In this document: piece by piece, positions 32,233-44,369 of the stretch
Numbering within the stretch: the stretch's first letter is position 1
Layout of the letters: the number at the start of each line of letters is the position of its first letter
Source: Scilla litardierei
Taxonomy: Eukaryota > Streptophyta > Magnoliopsida > Asparagales > Asparagaceae
NCBI GenBank assembly: GCA_030789695.1
Contig: CM061133.1
Coordinates: 92,355,248-92,419,247 of the forward strand
Direction of reading: 5' to 3'
DNA: 64,000 nucleotides
Position numbers and translations under genes: made by a program
Notes under the pieces: generated by a model
The model's database searches: none
Seen by the model: the letters and a program-made list of their open reading frames with translations, nothing else
Told to the model about the DNA's origin: nothing

Positions 32233-34732
32233 TGTCACGCCCCGCTTCCCAAAAATGGAGACGAGACGTGAGAAGGTCCGCACGAGAGTGGAGCTGTGAA
32301 GCCCCAAACCCGATAAGCGTCAATAAAACATAAGCAGGTCCCTGTAACCACAAACAGAACAACAATAATAACACAAGGAGAGACAGAAATAAAATCTCAT
32401 ATCTCATAATTTGTCCAACATGAAAATTAAGTCCAACATCCAGAAAAGCCACCAGGCTAAAAGAAAGAGTCTAAAGGCCCAGACCAAGGCCAACAAAAGC
32501 AACAACGTAACAAAGTATAGGTGCTACGCACCGACAACAAAATAGCAGTCTAAACAAAAGGGAAAACACAATAAAGACACTAGGACTTGTCCCCAGTGTC
32601 CACGTACTCCCCGTCAAACACAAGCTCGGGCTCGGCGTCAGCAAACACCTCGTCCTCAACAAGGTACTCAGGCTCATGATCTAACATGTGTCACCCAAAA
32701 GAGTAAAGGGGCACATGTCAGCAAGTCTAAAAGACTTGGGCAAGGAAACTGAAAGTAGGCAACTAACAACCTAGCAGTTTTAGTATGCATGACATGGCAG
32801 TTATAGCATGAGTGCACACGCAAGACATGGCGAGACAATAAGTACAAGAGAACAATTATCGGGACCAGACAAGAGTAGCCAAGCTACTAACAATCTCAAT
32901 CATTTCACTAGTCACGTTTCAAGTTGTTTGTAGATGTTTACGCCTTACAACTGAATGGTTTGGCATTCACGCCAATTGGCCGCTTAACACTACCCCAAAT
33001 CCCAGAGTTTACGCCTTACCACTGCAGTTGCTGATCGGGCAGACTCCCAGTTGATTGGCCGCTTAACTCTTACCCCGAATACCCACATATAATCGAGCCA
33101 GGGTCCCCGCACACGAGCTCAGTAAATGAGCCAGGGTTGCCCCGCACAGGAGCTCGCATTCTAGTTCACGATTCATAAGCAATTGGCGTAGGGGTGCACC
33201 TAGCCGGAAACAAGCAATTCGGGCATTGGCTATCAACCAACACATGGCCCGCTTCTGGAACACGAGCCAGGAACACAAGCATTGTAGCGAAGCTACGCAA
33301 TCACAGGAACACTTAGAGAATGCAATGACATGACAATTAATTTGCGTACCGTTAATGGAAATTAAACATGACATGGTAATTGTGCAACATGATAATGTCG
33401 GATCTAGCTTCGTTGTCAAGCTAGTTCCTAAATTTGCGCCTAGGCGGGTATCATTCGTCGCCTAGTCTCTTTTACGCCTATAACAAGCAAATGGCCTAAA
33501 ACATGGCCTAAACCCTAAGTGGCAAGTTTCACTTGCCTAGCACCGAGGATGACGATCAACGAGGGTTCGTCCCACGGACGCTAATCTACGGGAAAGTCGA
33601 TGTTATGGAGAAACAATCAACAAACAATATTCATTTCATTAGGGTTTCATAATAACACAAATGGTTCATGCTTAAAACTAAAGAATCGAGTATTACCGTA
33701 GAGGGAACGGGAGAATAACACCGAGCAACTACGGCGACGGAAGAAATGCTCTGGGGGAACCTAGGGTTCAGATCTGGAAATGATTGGAGAAGTTTGGAGA
33801 AATAGGGTTTTAGGGGATTTTGGGGATTTGATGAGATTTTGAGGAGGATGAGAGGTAGAATGTGTTAAAGGAGAGTTTGGATGATGGATTTTGGGCTTGT
33901 AATGAAGGAATAAGAGTTTGAGGTAGAAGGGGGCTCAATGGGGGAGAAACTAGGGTTTTAGGTCGTGAGGAAGAAGAAGAAAACGTTTGGAGGGGTATTT
34001 ATAGAGTTTGGTGGCGTCTAGGGAAAAACTAGGGTTTACAGCACTGGTTAGTCGGTCAAAGAACAACCACTGACCGACTAGTTTGGGAACTAGTCGGTCG
34101 GTTGACCAACGCAGACCGACTAAGAGTAAACAGTAACCCAGACGAAAATTAGGATTTAGATTTAGTCCGTCAAAGAACAATTACTGACCGACTAGTTCAA
34201 GATCTAGTCGGTCGATGAACATTCTTAGACCGACTAAGAGTAAACAGTAACTAGTATCAAAAATAGTTGATGAGTTAGTCGGTTAAAGAAGCATTGCCGA
34301 CCGACTAGTTTGCAACCTAGTCGGTCAACCAACGTTCTTAGACCGACTAACGATAAACAGTAACTCCTGAGAAATTTAGAAAGCAAACTAGTCGGTTCAA
34401 GAAGGATTGTCGACCGACTGGATCGTCATCTAGTCGGTCGGTGTCCCTTCTTACACCGGCTAATTATCACCAAAAGTTCCGATATGGAGCGCGGAGCTCC
34501 GGGATCGATTCCTAAGACTCCTAGGCTGGATCTAACAATAAGATATGACCGATACGAAGCCCGTCACGAATGACTTACTCCAAAATCGACGATCCTAAGG
34601 AAGAAACGAGAAAACACGACGAAACGATCGAAAATGAAAGTTACGGAGACGAAAACCACATATAAGGAGAAAATCCACCAAAACATATAATATAATATAA
34701 TATATCCAGATACATGAAAACCAGTCGTTACA
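32233..34732 (-). mobile_element. TEK-1 5' LTR
   Basis: Same structure as the 3' LTR, with hairpin array 34049-34463. The stretch between LTR and gag (32090-32232) is a short leader whose first bases (GGTGTTATTGGTGGCCCATG on the minus strand) do not match the initiator-Met primer complement. Confidence 0.95.
34049..34463. repeat. TAGTCGGTC/GACCGACTA hairpin array, TEK-1 right LTR
   Basis: Copy of the 26739-27153 array, with the same four modules and only scattered substitutions, for example one stem weakened to TAGTCCGTC. Confidence 0.95.
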
Positions 34733-34821
34733 ATTCGAGAGGGTGATCTTCAGACCATCTTATCAATTCCTCCCCGTTCTTCATATCTTGTCTTGCTCAG
34801 AGATGAGTAAGAGTTTAGATT
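34733..34821 (+). mobile_element. 3' end of the ATH interior
   Basis: Resumes after the ATTCG duplication and runs to the right LTR. It has a purine-rich GAGATGAGTAAGAG that could be a decayed polypurine tract. Confidence 0.6.
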
Positions 34822-36113
34822 TGCATATTTTAGGCATATTTACCTTTCCTCACCCATTCATTTTCATAGTTCTATTCACATCTTCCATCCACTTTTCGTT
34901 TATTTTCATTCATTTCACGCTTCGGGGATGTTTCGTGTGTTTCAGGTGGAAAAGCGCATAAAACGATGAAAAAGGATAACATGATGAGTAAGGAAAAAGA
35001 AGCGACAAAGATCGAAGGCCATATGGAGAAGAGAAGGGGCAAAATACAGGACACACGGCCATTCGTGTCCACGCACGGCCATGCCGTCATCTTAGGCCAA
35101 GGAGAGGAGCTGCAGCTTAAGCGGTACAGCGTGCAGCTTCACTACACGACCATGTCTAAATGATTACAGAAGGAACATTCTAACCTGTTTACAGACACGA
35201 CCGTGCGAGATGTTTGCACGGCAGTGCGAAATAACGAGATTTGGAGCTGAAGAATGAAGCATGGATATGTGAAGATGAGTCGACACAGTCGTGTGCCTAG
35301 GCAGCACGACCGTGCACAAATCGAGATCTGTGGATGACCTAAGCTACCTGTCGACGGTACATTTGTACCAATTCGAGGCAAGGCTGAGCACCCCTCAATT
35401 CTTGCGGGTTCAGATCCTTAATCTGTTGTTTTTCTTGGGGGATGAAATAGGAGTGTGAGTGATTGATATGAGATCATCTTGGTTTTCTTTGGTCTTCTTT
35501 CTCATTTAGGGGCTGCTACTCCATGAGATTTATTTCGCGCTAAAGATTATGTTTTTATTTTTTTCTTCATTAGTATTGTTCTTAATTTTCTTCTTATGTT
35601 ATTTGTGATGGGTTTCCTTCTAATTTAATAGATGTTTCTCCTCATGCTTAGTGAGCAGATTTTTTTGTGTAAATTATTTAAATGGGTTGATCCCCAAATA
35701 TCATTCTTTTAGATTGTTAGTAGGGTATAGTGTTCGATGTGGGCTTTTATCAACTTCACCATTAGGTTGCTAGATAACTAACCTTCGACGAGAAATCAGG
35801 ACTTTGATGCTTCGTAACCCTAACTACCAACCAGAAATCGGAGTTGTGGTGCGTCATCTCTAGTTGTGGATTGTTTATCTAATACTGGGCTTCGATGAGA
35901 CATTGGGCCTAAGTCGTTAGAACTACTAGAATGGGGGCTCTCGACAAGACATCGAGGTCCCAATAGAGGTCCAAGCATTTCCCCTCTTTCTCTCTCACGT
36001 TAGACAAGGAGATAACGTGTATTGAGATTAAAACCTCATAGGTGGCTTTACTCCCTTAGAATGAGAACCTTGATAGTTGCCATGTTTAGTTTACACCAGT
36101 GGTGACGCTTGAT
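34822..36113 (+). mobile_element. ATH 3' LTR, interrupted
   Basis: Aligned with 20224-21600 of the left LTR. Alignment ends at GACGCTTG (about 36111), where a different LTR begins, so the last ~180 bp are missing. The palindrome field is at about 35050-35320. Confidence 0.8.
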
Positions 36114-37282
36114 GTGTTCATACGTTCTATACCTTTATCGCTTCATTTCATGCCATTTTAGTCGCTCGAAACACATTTTTATCGCTCATTTGATCGTTTA
36201 TCGTATTATATTACTTTCGGAGCTTTATTCTCATTTTCAGGTGTTTCGAGGAGATTCGAAGAAAAATGGAAACATGTACACATCTGAGATCGCCAGAGTT
36301 TCAATAGCATGGCACACTAGGTGATCGATTTGGTGGAGAATAGATTTGAATAGAAGAGGAGGAAGGCAGAAAAAGAGAGCTAGAGAATGATGCTTTCCCA
36401 AGCTCCCTCATCTTTTCCCCGACTACTCGACAGAGTGGACTTGTCCACTCGGTCCGAGTAGGTTTAGCCAAAGAGGAGCATCTTCAACTCTTCCCAACAC
36501 TTGAGCAGAAAATGTCACTCAGACCGAGTAGCATTGCTACTCGGTCAAGCGAATAATATGGCAGAACACCATTTTCAAGGCCAAAGTTGAGCTCTGAACT
36601 CGACCGCGTGGATTCAGTCATTCGGTCGAGTAGGCAAGGCAAAAGAGGAGGACGTTTGACACTTAGCCAATTTGATGAGCTTGAAGGCTACTCGCCTGAC
36701 TAGCTATGCTACTCAGCCGAGTAAAATATTCGACAGAATGGCGTTTCCAAGCAATTTTGACCCTCTGCATCTCGACCGAGTGGACATGTTCGCTCGACCG
36801 AGTGCCTAGGTGACTCGATCGAGTGATAATTCAGGCAGAGCGATGATTTGAAGCCAAATTCAGACTCTGCAGCTCGACCGAGTGGATCATTCACTTGGTC
36901 CGAGTGGAAAATGTTGCAGCTAAAGGTTAAGGCATCGAGTGAAGGCACCAAGGAAGCCTCGGCCCGAATCGGACCGAGTGGCTTTGCCACTCAAAAGCCA
37001 CTCGGTCGAGTCGGGCAGCTCGTAGATGCTGGGATTGAGCCAAATTTTGGGGTTTTAATTGCTTTATTGGGTCAGAACCCATTAGTATTTAAACACTATT
37101 TCTTCCTTAGTTTAGAGAGTTCAGATTTAGTTAATTTTAGTTTCTTAGCTGCCGTACTATTTTTCTTTGGTAGAAGTTTGGATTTTAAGGGAAGATTGAA
37201 GCTTTCTTTGATATTTTGGTTGATTTCTTAATTCTCGCAATAGACTTCTGCGCTCTTTTGTTTGGTATTGATTTCTTATATC
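36114..37282 (+). mobile_element. LTR-H: partial LTR of another Athila/Tat-like element
   Basis: The start (TGTTCATACG) is placed where similarity to the ATH LTR ends and could be a few bases off. The first 150 bp echo ATH LTR layout (ATTTTCAGGTG, then a GAAGAAAAATGG phrase), suggesting a related family in plus orientation. It contains its own palindrome array, then a TATA-like TATTTAAACAC (37086-37096). SIRE-3 cuts it at 37283, and no continuation was found to the right. Confidence 0.6.
36420..37020. repeat. ACTCGGNCCGAGT palindromes in LTR-H
   Basis: About twelve dyads of the ACTCGACCGAGT / ACTCGGTCCGAGT type, for example 36447-36459 (ACTCGGTCCGAGT) and further copies around 36520, 36625, 36715, 36775, 36800, 36830, 36880, 36900, 36977 and 37005. 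Several lie in inverted pairs 15-20 bp apart. The array ends about 68 bp before the TATA-like box. Confidence 0.85.
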
Positions 37283-39164
37283 TGTTGGATCTGGATCGTA
37301 GCCTAGAGGGGGGTGAATAGGCTAATAAAAATTCTCGTGCAACCCACGAGAAATCCCACGCAGTTATAAGCACAGATAGGGATATAAAATAGCAATCACA
37401 GAGTACACACAGATATACCCTGGTTCGGTCATCCCCACGACCTACTCCAGCCCCCGAAAGCAAATACTAGATAGATATGTAATCCTGTACAGCTACAATG
37501 AGTCAAGATCCCAAATCTACTCTCACCTAGCTCGTACGCACACCACGTGCTCTACACTATCAACCTAGTCAGATGATCTCCCTCCGTGACGACTCCCAAA
37601 GTCGTCAGGTCCCCAAAAAGTAACACAGATGGTAAAGTTTCCCCTACGAAGAACTAATACAAAAACTACACAATATAATTAACAAGAGAGTTTAGAATGC
37701 TCAGATCGTGTAGCGGTATCGTCTTCGTCAATCAGCGCGTGGTCAGATCAATCTGATAAGTAGTAGTCTCTGATGTCCCCTCAATGGTCCGGCTCCCCTC
37801 TCGGTGAAACTTGCGCCCTCCACCAAAGATTGAAACTTGCAGCCTTCGGAATTCTTGTGTGGAAGATCAAGAGTTCAGCATGGCTCTTTGGATCCTTGTG
37901 GCTTGGGAGATGCACTTGAAATTTGTAATTGAGAACTTGGCAAACTTTGAGAGTTTCAAAGCGCATAAATTTTGTTGCCCCCCAGGAGAAATTCGGCTGC
38001 CTGCAAGCAAACAAAGCAAATGATCACAAAAAAATATGGTTGCACTCCAATAGAAATTCGACAGTCACAAATCAAAACAAAAGAAAATCCCCTGGGGAAG
38101 ACAAAGTGCTGATGTGCACTTGTAAAAGACTTTTGGCCTCTGGGTTGTTTTCCTTTTGGATTTTTGATGGCCTTTAAAAGGGCTCCTCTTGCTTTCGTTT
38201 TTGATGCAAGCTGCAGCTCTTAAAAAACAAAAACGAAACCCTTAAAAATTGATGATGATTAAAAGTGGTCTTGGGTCATTGGAGTTTTCAATGCACAAAA
38301 GAACTTGAGGCATAGAGCACTCAAAAAATCGGCAGGGGATTAAAAGATGCGTCAATGAGAAATGCGGCGCCCTCCCTTTTATTTTATTTTCAGCTCTGTC
38401 AAAGAAATAAATGAAGACCCTCTCTATGATTTTTCGGCCAGGCTTTTGTGCCTGTCAACAATTGTAGCTTAGTTTTCTTCTGATGAAGAGCAGGGAACAA
38501 GAGTTGCGGCTCTTCAGGGCTTCTTGATTAAAACAATGGAGAAGCAAAAATCGACCTCCTCAGGCTCTTGGGAATAGGAGAGATTATTAGATTTTTTTTG
38601 CCTGGGGAAAGAGAACTTTGATGTGCGGCTGCTCGAAAAAAAAACTTTTGATACTCTATATATGCCGGCTGCTCCTAGGGTTTTTTGGAATGAATTGTGC
38701 TGAGTTATTTTTGAAAGGGGAGAAGTAATTATAACCTAACTAGAAGGCCTGTGCTTTTTCGGCCAACCCAAAAAAAACATTGCAAAACCCCTTTTTATTA
38801 ATCTTTTGTGCAGCACTCCCTAAAACCCATTTATACAAACAGAAGTGGCACTCTTTAGGGTTTTGGATGATGTACTATATACGAGAGGCCTTGGAGTTGG
38901 TGCGGCAAGGAGAATCCTAGTGCTAAGGTGATTAGCAATGTGGATAGAGTTTGGGCTTGATACGGAAAAGGATTAGGGTTTTACTCCAATAGATGAGAGT
39001 CGGCTCAAGTTAGGTTATCTCCCTTTCTCCTTTGCACTTTAACCAAATTCTTTTGTGAATTAGTCGCACGTTTGACGTTCCTGAAACACTTAACACACAC
39101 GTTAAAACGTTCACACACGTTTTTTATCATCAAACACGAAGTTCACAGATCGTTGCTACCAACA
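37283..39164 (-). mobile_element. SIRE-3 3' LTR
   Basis: In the sense direction it begins TGTTGGTAGCAACG and ends with the Sirevirus tail (TTCACCCCCCTCTAGG, then GATCCAACA). It is 1882 bp. Its first ~305 bp on the plus strand match 52748-53053. A minus-strand TATA box lies near 38655-38668 (GCATATATAGAG). Unlike the SIRE-1 LTR, no dense palindrome array is visible upstream of it. Confidence 0.9.
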
Positions 39165-40241
39165 ATCTCCCCCTTTTAACGATGACAAACTAATTACAAG
39201 ATTTGAGTATTAAGTTTCCAAATAGTGTGTGTGAAAGTGTGACGATAGTGGGTGACATGCAATGAGATGGAATGATGTGCAAACACCGATGTACAAAGTT
39301 TAACAATAAGAAGGCTCCCCCTATTTTAATGCTTCCCCAATATTCATGATGCTCCCCCTTAATCAAACAATTAGTCAAACAATCATGTTTTCACATGCAT
39401 TAATATCAAATCTTTCTCAAATTTTTCTCCCCCTTTGTTATCATCAAAAGTCAAAACACGAAGTCAAAATCATATACATGCAAAAAGAGAGTATGATTAA
39501 CCATTACCAACAATTGCATGCATACACTCACAGAATAATCAAGTCAAAACCCAATGAAATCAAATAGCTAGGACTTCAACACCAACGTGTAAAGTGTGAT
39601 GATTAAAATTGAAGCACATGGGGAGAATCATTTAGAAAGTCAACCAAAACCAATCCTCATTTTCCAAATAACATTCTATCACCTAGGATTGATTTTTCCC
39701 ACCCCATTAAAAATGAGTTCAAGGTACCACACCCCAAAACATAGCCTATAAGGACTCTTAGATGTGGGGGTGGCATTGCTTGACGAGTAAATACACCAAC
39801 GCTAAAGTTTACCCATAAAGCTTATGTTGGATACTCGTGGGTAATACCGTTGCCAAGGATTGTATCCATTTTCCATACGGAGCAATTATCTTTTGTTTTC
39901 ACACACATTTTTTTAAATACTTATACCAACAATTATTTTTGCTCAATTTTTATCCATGGCAAGGTATATCATATCCCTTAGATTTTCAGTTAAGTTTTCC
40001 ACCTACATTCACATTCCATACTTCATAAATGATATCTCCAAATGTGCAACAATAATAATACATGTGGAAGTGAAGTAGGTGGTGTAGAAATCAAGTTATT
40101 TTCAGTCATTGAACATGCCATGAATATTCAGAAAGATGAACATGCACATGTGGCAAGAGAAATAATACACCAATTTCTACATAGATATGAAAATCTTTCA
40201 TGAATACTTCTTTTAATGAATCAAAGAGAAAGATACACATT
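39165..40241 (-). mobile_element. SIRE-3 3' non-coding region with repeated polypurine tracts
   Basis: The minus strand gives AAAAGGGGGAGA at the LTR border. Similar purine runs recur at about 39311, 39350 and 39425; the last shares the GATGATAACAAAGGGGGAGAAA-like context. No coding frame is visible. The region ends at ACATT, the TEK-2 target duplication. Confidence 0.8.
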
Positions 40242-40446
40242 TGTAACGGCTGGTTTCTGTATGATGGTATTTATTTATATATATACGATTGTTTGTCTTC
40301 TCTCTTCTTCTTTTCTGTGTCTCCTTTCCCCTATCTGGAGCTGAGCGTGCTTCATGACGCTTTTATCTTAAAGCCAGACTCATCTTAAAAGTCCCTAGAA
40401 CCCATCCCGAAGCTTCGCACTTCATTTGGAGACTTTGTGTGCACTT

Positions 40447-40857
40447 TAGTCGGTTCATGAAGAAGGACCGACTGACTAGATGTCAATCTAATCGGTCAGT
40501 AACCCTTCACAGACCGATTAGTTTCCGTCAGATTTTTCCCTTGAGTTACTATTTACCATTAGTCGGTCTAAGAATGAATACCGACCGACTAGTTGACGAA
40601 CTAGTCGGTTAGGTTTCCTTCTCTGACCGACTAATTTTCAAAACTTCCTGTCGACCACTTTTATCCTTTAGTCGGTCAATGAACACGGCCGACCGACTAG
40701 GTTGCAAACTAGTCGGTCGACGGGCCTTCATAAACCGACTAAATCTGTCAACCCTGTACCGACACTGTTCTCTGTTTGCTTTTAGTCGGTCTCAGTTGGA
40801 CGACCGACCGACTAGTTCTCAAACTCGTCGGTCAACCGCCCTTCACTGACCGACTAA
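40447..40857. repeat. TAGTCGGTC/GACCGACTA hairpin array, TEK-2 left LTR
   Basis: Four modules of about 105 bp with the same stem order as in TEK-1, although loop and spacer sequences differ. Conservation of the stems across two diverged LTRs suggests selection or concerted evolution. Confidence 0.95.
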
Positions 40858-42008
40858 TTTACCCCGAAACCCTAGGTTTTGACCTAGCCGCCGTTTCGTT
40901 TTCTTATTTAAACGCGCGGCTGCTCTTCATTCCTCCTCATTGTTTTGAGTTGTTTGCTTCCCCAAACCACCTCCTTTTCTTTCGTTGCCTCTCCTTCCTC
41001 CTCCCTTGCGCCCTCCATCTTCTCCAAGGTTCTTCTCCCCTTTCTTTCTCATTTCTCTTCTTTCCCCCGTTTCTTCTTCTCGTTCCTATTTTCCCCACAA
41101 ACAACCGACCGCCTCTTCACCCCTCAGATCTGAGATCTGCGGCCAAGCTCCGGTCGCCATCTCGTTTTCCTTTCCGAGATCCATCTCGACGTTTCAATCT
41201 TGGATCTAGCAACGATGACCCCGGGAGATGCCGAGATCTTTGTCATCGCTTTCGGAGGCCAACGTCATCATCAACAATCAACATTCCTCGCTGCGCTACC
41301 TGCGGCCTAGGAACTTCCGGGCGATGCAAAGCTTCCACCTTTTTCAGATTCGACGCCGGATCTCCGCTCGATCGTCAAATCAGGTTGGTCCCCTAAACTC
41401 GTAGAAACCCGCACCGTAAATGAATCAAAACCTAATTAAAAACAGCAACTAAATCAATTAAATTTATTTTCTGTTGATCCTTAAAACATTGTACAACCGT
41501 AGATAAATCGACGAATGGACTTTATGCATGTGCACATAGGATAGATCGTCGATTAGGTTAAATACATTAAAAATGTGATTTTTATGAATATGATAGTCCC
41601 GATAACCTAGACACAACCCTAATAGGAATTGCTGAATCGCGAACTGACACCGTCACCGTGTCACGATATTTCAGACGTTCATCCGCCGAGTAGACGTTTG
41701 GACGAGACGTTCCAGGAAGACGACGCACTCGCCACCACAGGCAAGTGTACCACTTGCGTTCTTGGCCATGTTTAGGCCTTATTCTTGTTAGAACTGAAAT
41801 CTTGGAATGATGAGAACCGGACGTGAAATGATAGCGTCTGGGACGCCCTTGAAGGCTCAGACTTGACAACGAAGTCTGAGTCCAACAACAACAATTTTGA
41901 CATCATAGGATTAACATGCGTGTGTGTGAGTTGCGGACACCCTAGTACAACCCCTCCTGTTTTGTTGTGTCATGTCCTACCCGTCTTGCCATGTCCCGTC
42001 CCATCTTG

Positions 42009-42190
42009 CACAGCCCGCTGGGCAATAGGGCACTCGCCAAGCCAGAGCGAGTGATCCCTTGTACCGATTCACAGCCCGATGGGCAATAGGGCACCTTTCA
42101 AGCTAGAGCAGGTGATCCCGTATACTGATACACAGCTCAGAGAGCAATAGTGCACTTGTCCAGCTAGAGCAAGTGATCCCTTGTCCTGTC
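42009..42190. repeat. 61-bp tandem repeat, three copies, TEK-2 LTR
   Basis: Units start at 42009, 42070 and 42131. Each opens CACAGC, has GGCAATAGGGCAC (GAGCAATAGTGCAC in the third) in the middle and closes with an AAGTGATCCC-like phrase. The right LTR has the same three units from about 49572. Confidence 0.9.
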
Positions 42191-43127
42191 ACGATTCTTG
42201 GGGTTTTGGGGTAGGGTTGAGCGTGCATGCGGCAAGAGGGTCTGATCTCCCTCGAACCGTAAAGGCGTGAACCCTTTCGTGTTACTCTTGTCTTGTCTTG
42301 TCATGTCTGGCTTCCCCATGTTCCATTTGTCTTGACACCTGTAGGCTAGTCCCGTAGTCGGTAGCACTCGCTATGACTACTCCTTGTTGTGTATTACTTT
42401 CCTGCTGCATGTACTTTCGTCTGTTCGTTTGTTATAACCTCAGCATTTTAATCAACCAGTAAAACGTTGTTAAATAATTGGTGCACTTGCAGTTTGGTCT
42501 AACCCCCTTCTTGTAGACCTTACCTGACGTACAGTTCCTTCTTTTGGCGCTGTACGTCAGGGATTGAGCCAGAGTGTGTTGAGGAGACTGACTTGCCAGC
42601 TGACGTGGAGCCAGAGAGTGTTGATCCTGAGTACGATCCTGAGGAGGACCAGAGCTAGAGGCTTCTCGTTGCAGTTTCCAGAGATTTCCATTTTTTTAGT
42701 TGGGTGTGTAGCACCTTTTTGTTTCCTTGTTTAGGTCGGGTGCTTGCACCGTTAGATTTCCTTTCTGCAGTTGTAGCCCTTCGGGCGTTGAGATTTGCTA
42801 CTTTTGATATGTTGGAAGAAAATGAATTGTCTTTACCTTTCTTGTACTCTTATTGTTTTGTACTAACATGCAGGAACCTGTACCTTCGTCTTGGTACCAC
42901 ACAGATGCTTATTGGGTCAGGGCTCCTTAGCTCTGGCCTAAGCGGGCCTAGTCACGCTTCGCCTCCGCTGTTTTTGGGAAGCGGGGCGTGACAGGTTTTA
43001 ATGGTGGCATATGCAGGTCTGTGTCCCAACCTTTCTGCAAGTACAGAACAGTGAGAGAGTAAGGACAATCATGTTGATATTCAAACATTGTACGAGTCTG
43101 ACCTGTGTTTTAATTTCTGAACACAGG

Positions 43128-44250
43128 ATGGCTGGGCGACGCATTACTCGATCCTCGAATTTGAGTGATGACGGTCCGGAGGACCAGGGTGCAGAGTTCC
43201 GCCAGTTCCTTGGCGTGATGTGAGAGATGCTTGAGGTGCAGCATCAGCTGGTGCAGCAGTCCAACCATGCTGCCCAGGCCCCACCTGTTGCACCACCTCC
43301 ACCTCCGCCTGCTCCGCGAGCTGCTCCAGGAGTGAAGCAGTTCAACGAGCTTCAACCGAAGACCTTCTCTGGGAAGGAGGGACCTCTGGGTGCCGATGAG
43401 TGGATCCAGAGCACTGAGGAGAAGTTGATAGCTGCCAAGATTCCAGATGATACTCGGGTGGAGATCGCGAAGATGCAGCTGATTGAGATTGCCCGAAACT
43501 GGTGGCGTATTGAGGAGAGGCGCCTGCAGAAGATGGTGGAGTGGAAGACTTTTCGACACATGTTCAAGGAGAAGTACTTCACCAAGGCATCTAGGAGAGA
43601 GCTGAATGGCAGATTCGTGGATCTGAAGCAGAGGGACATGACGATCGATGAGTATGAGGCTGAGTTTGAGATGTTGAGCTGTTTTGCCCCGCATATGGTG
43701 AAGAAGGAGGAGAACCGAGCTGAGCGGTTCCGTCAGGGACTTCGTCCGAAGGTCCAGGCTTCCATGTCCTCTGCTAGTTTCTCGACTATGAGAGAAGTGT
43801 TAGATGCTGCGAAGAATCATGAGACGATTTCGCACCTACCTGACACTCCAGCGGACAGAGGGAAGCACCCTATGGAGCAGTACTGGCCACCTGCCAGGCC
43901 GGTGATGAGGCCAGTCTAGACTGTGCCATTCAAGAGGCCTGGAGCACCAGTGCAGCAGCAGAGCAAGGGTCCGTGCCATTTTTGCGACAAGCCCGGACAT
44001 GTTCAGACCAACTGTAGGAGGAAGCTGGGTCGGTGTCTACTTTGTGGAGATGCTTCGCATGCTGCGAAGGATTGTCCAAGAGCCAGCAATGTTGTTGTTG
44101 GGGCACCTGCCCCAATTCACAGAGGACCGGCTATTCGTGGACCACCCTTGGTGCCACAGAGGCAGATGTACCAGCGGGTAGTGCAGCCTCAGAGGCCGGC
44201 CTATACCATGACAGCTGTTGAGACTGAGGAGCTGGACGTAGTTATTGCAG
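43128..44250 (+). pseudogene. TEK-2 gag
   Basis: Starts MAGRRITRSSN at 43128, after a leader that ends in an acceptor-like ACACAG. TGA at 43221-43223 is followed in frame by a Pro-rich stretch and the gag domain (TFSGKEGPLGADEWIQS, RNWWRIEERRLQ, FVDLKQRDMTIDEYEAEF). TAG at 43917-43919 precedes two CCHC knuckles, CHFCDKPGHVQTNC and CLLCGDASHAAKDC. The frame runs to the intron donor after 44250. Gag would form the particle and bind the RNA. Both stops fit C-to-T change of CGA and CAG. Confidence 0.9.
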
Positions 44251-44369
44251 GTAACTCCTTGACCTAGTCTTTTCATTTCATAGTTTGACCTTATTGCTAG
44301 TTTTGTTAGTGTTGCTTATTTGTTTGATTGCTAGAGTAGTGTCTTGACCTTAGACCCTTTGTTTCCTAG
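44251..44369 (+). other. intron between TEK-2 gag and protease (119 bp)
   Basis: GCAG|GTAACTCC ... TTTCCTAG|GCACTATT, with a T-rich interior. Its length is not a multiple of three, and splicing is what brings gag (codons starting at multiples of three) and protease (shifted by two) into one frame. This is direct support that splicing was used. Confidence 0.85.

Larger units (their letters stand above)
24922..34732 (-). mobile_element. TEK-1: complete Tekay/Del-type chromovirus (Ty3/gypsy)
   Basis: Two LTRs of 2501 and 2500 bp enclose gag, protease, RT, RNase H, integrase and chromodomain on the minus strand, bounded by the target duplication ATTCG (24917-24921 and 34733-34737). Over the first ~310 bp of the LTRs I count eight differences, so it is not very recent. 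Stops and frameshifts break the coding region. The PPT region (ATTCCGAGGACGGAATTTTTCTTAAG-like, ending GTTGGGGAGGA) and the C-terminal chromodomain place it in the Tekay/Del clade. It inserted into ATH. Confidence 0.95.
40242..42993 (+). mobile_element. TEK-2 5' LTR
   Basis: Starts TGTAACGGCTGG and ends GCGGGGCGTGACA. U3 holds the hairpin array (40447-40857), followed by a TATA-like box (TATTTAAACGCG, about 40905). A pyrimidine-rich R region contains long frames with no known domain. A 61-bp repeat is present three times at 42009-42190. Confidence 0.95.

Noticed and set aside
40776..41396. 206-codon frame in the TEK-2 LTR (and 148 codons at 48513-48959)
   Set aside because: It lies in the pyrimidine-rich R region, has no domain, and its length is not preserved between the two LTRs.
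43110..43694. 194-codon minus-strand frame
   Set aside because: Antisense shadow of TEK-2 gag.
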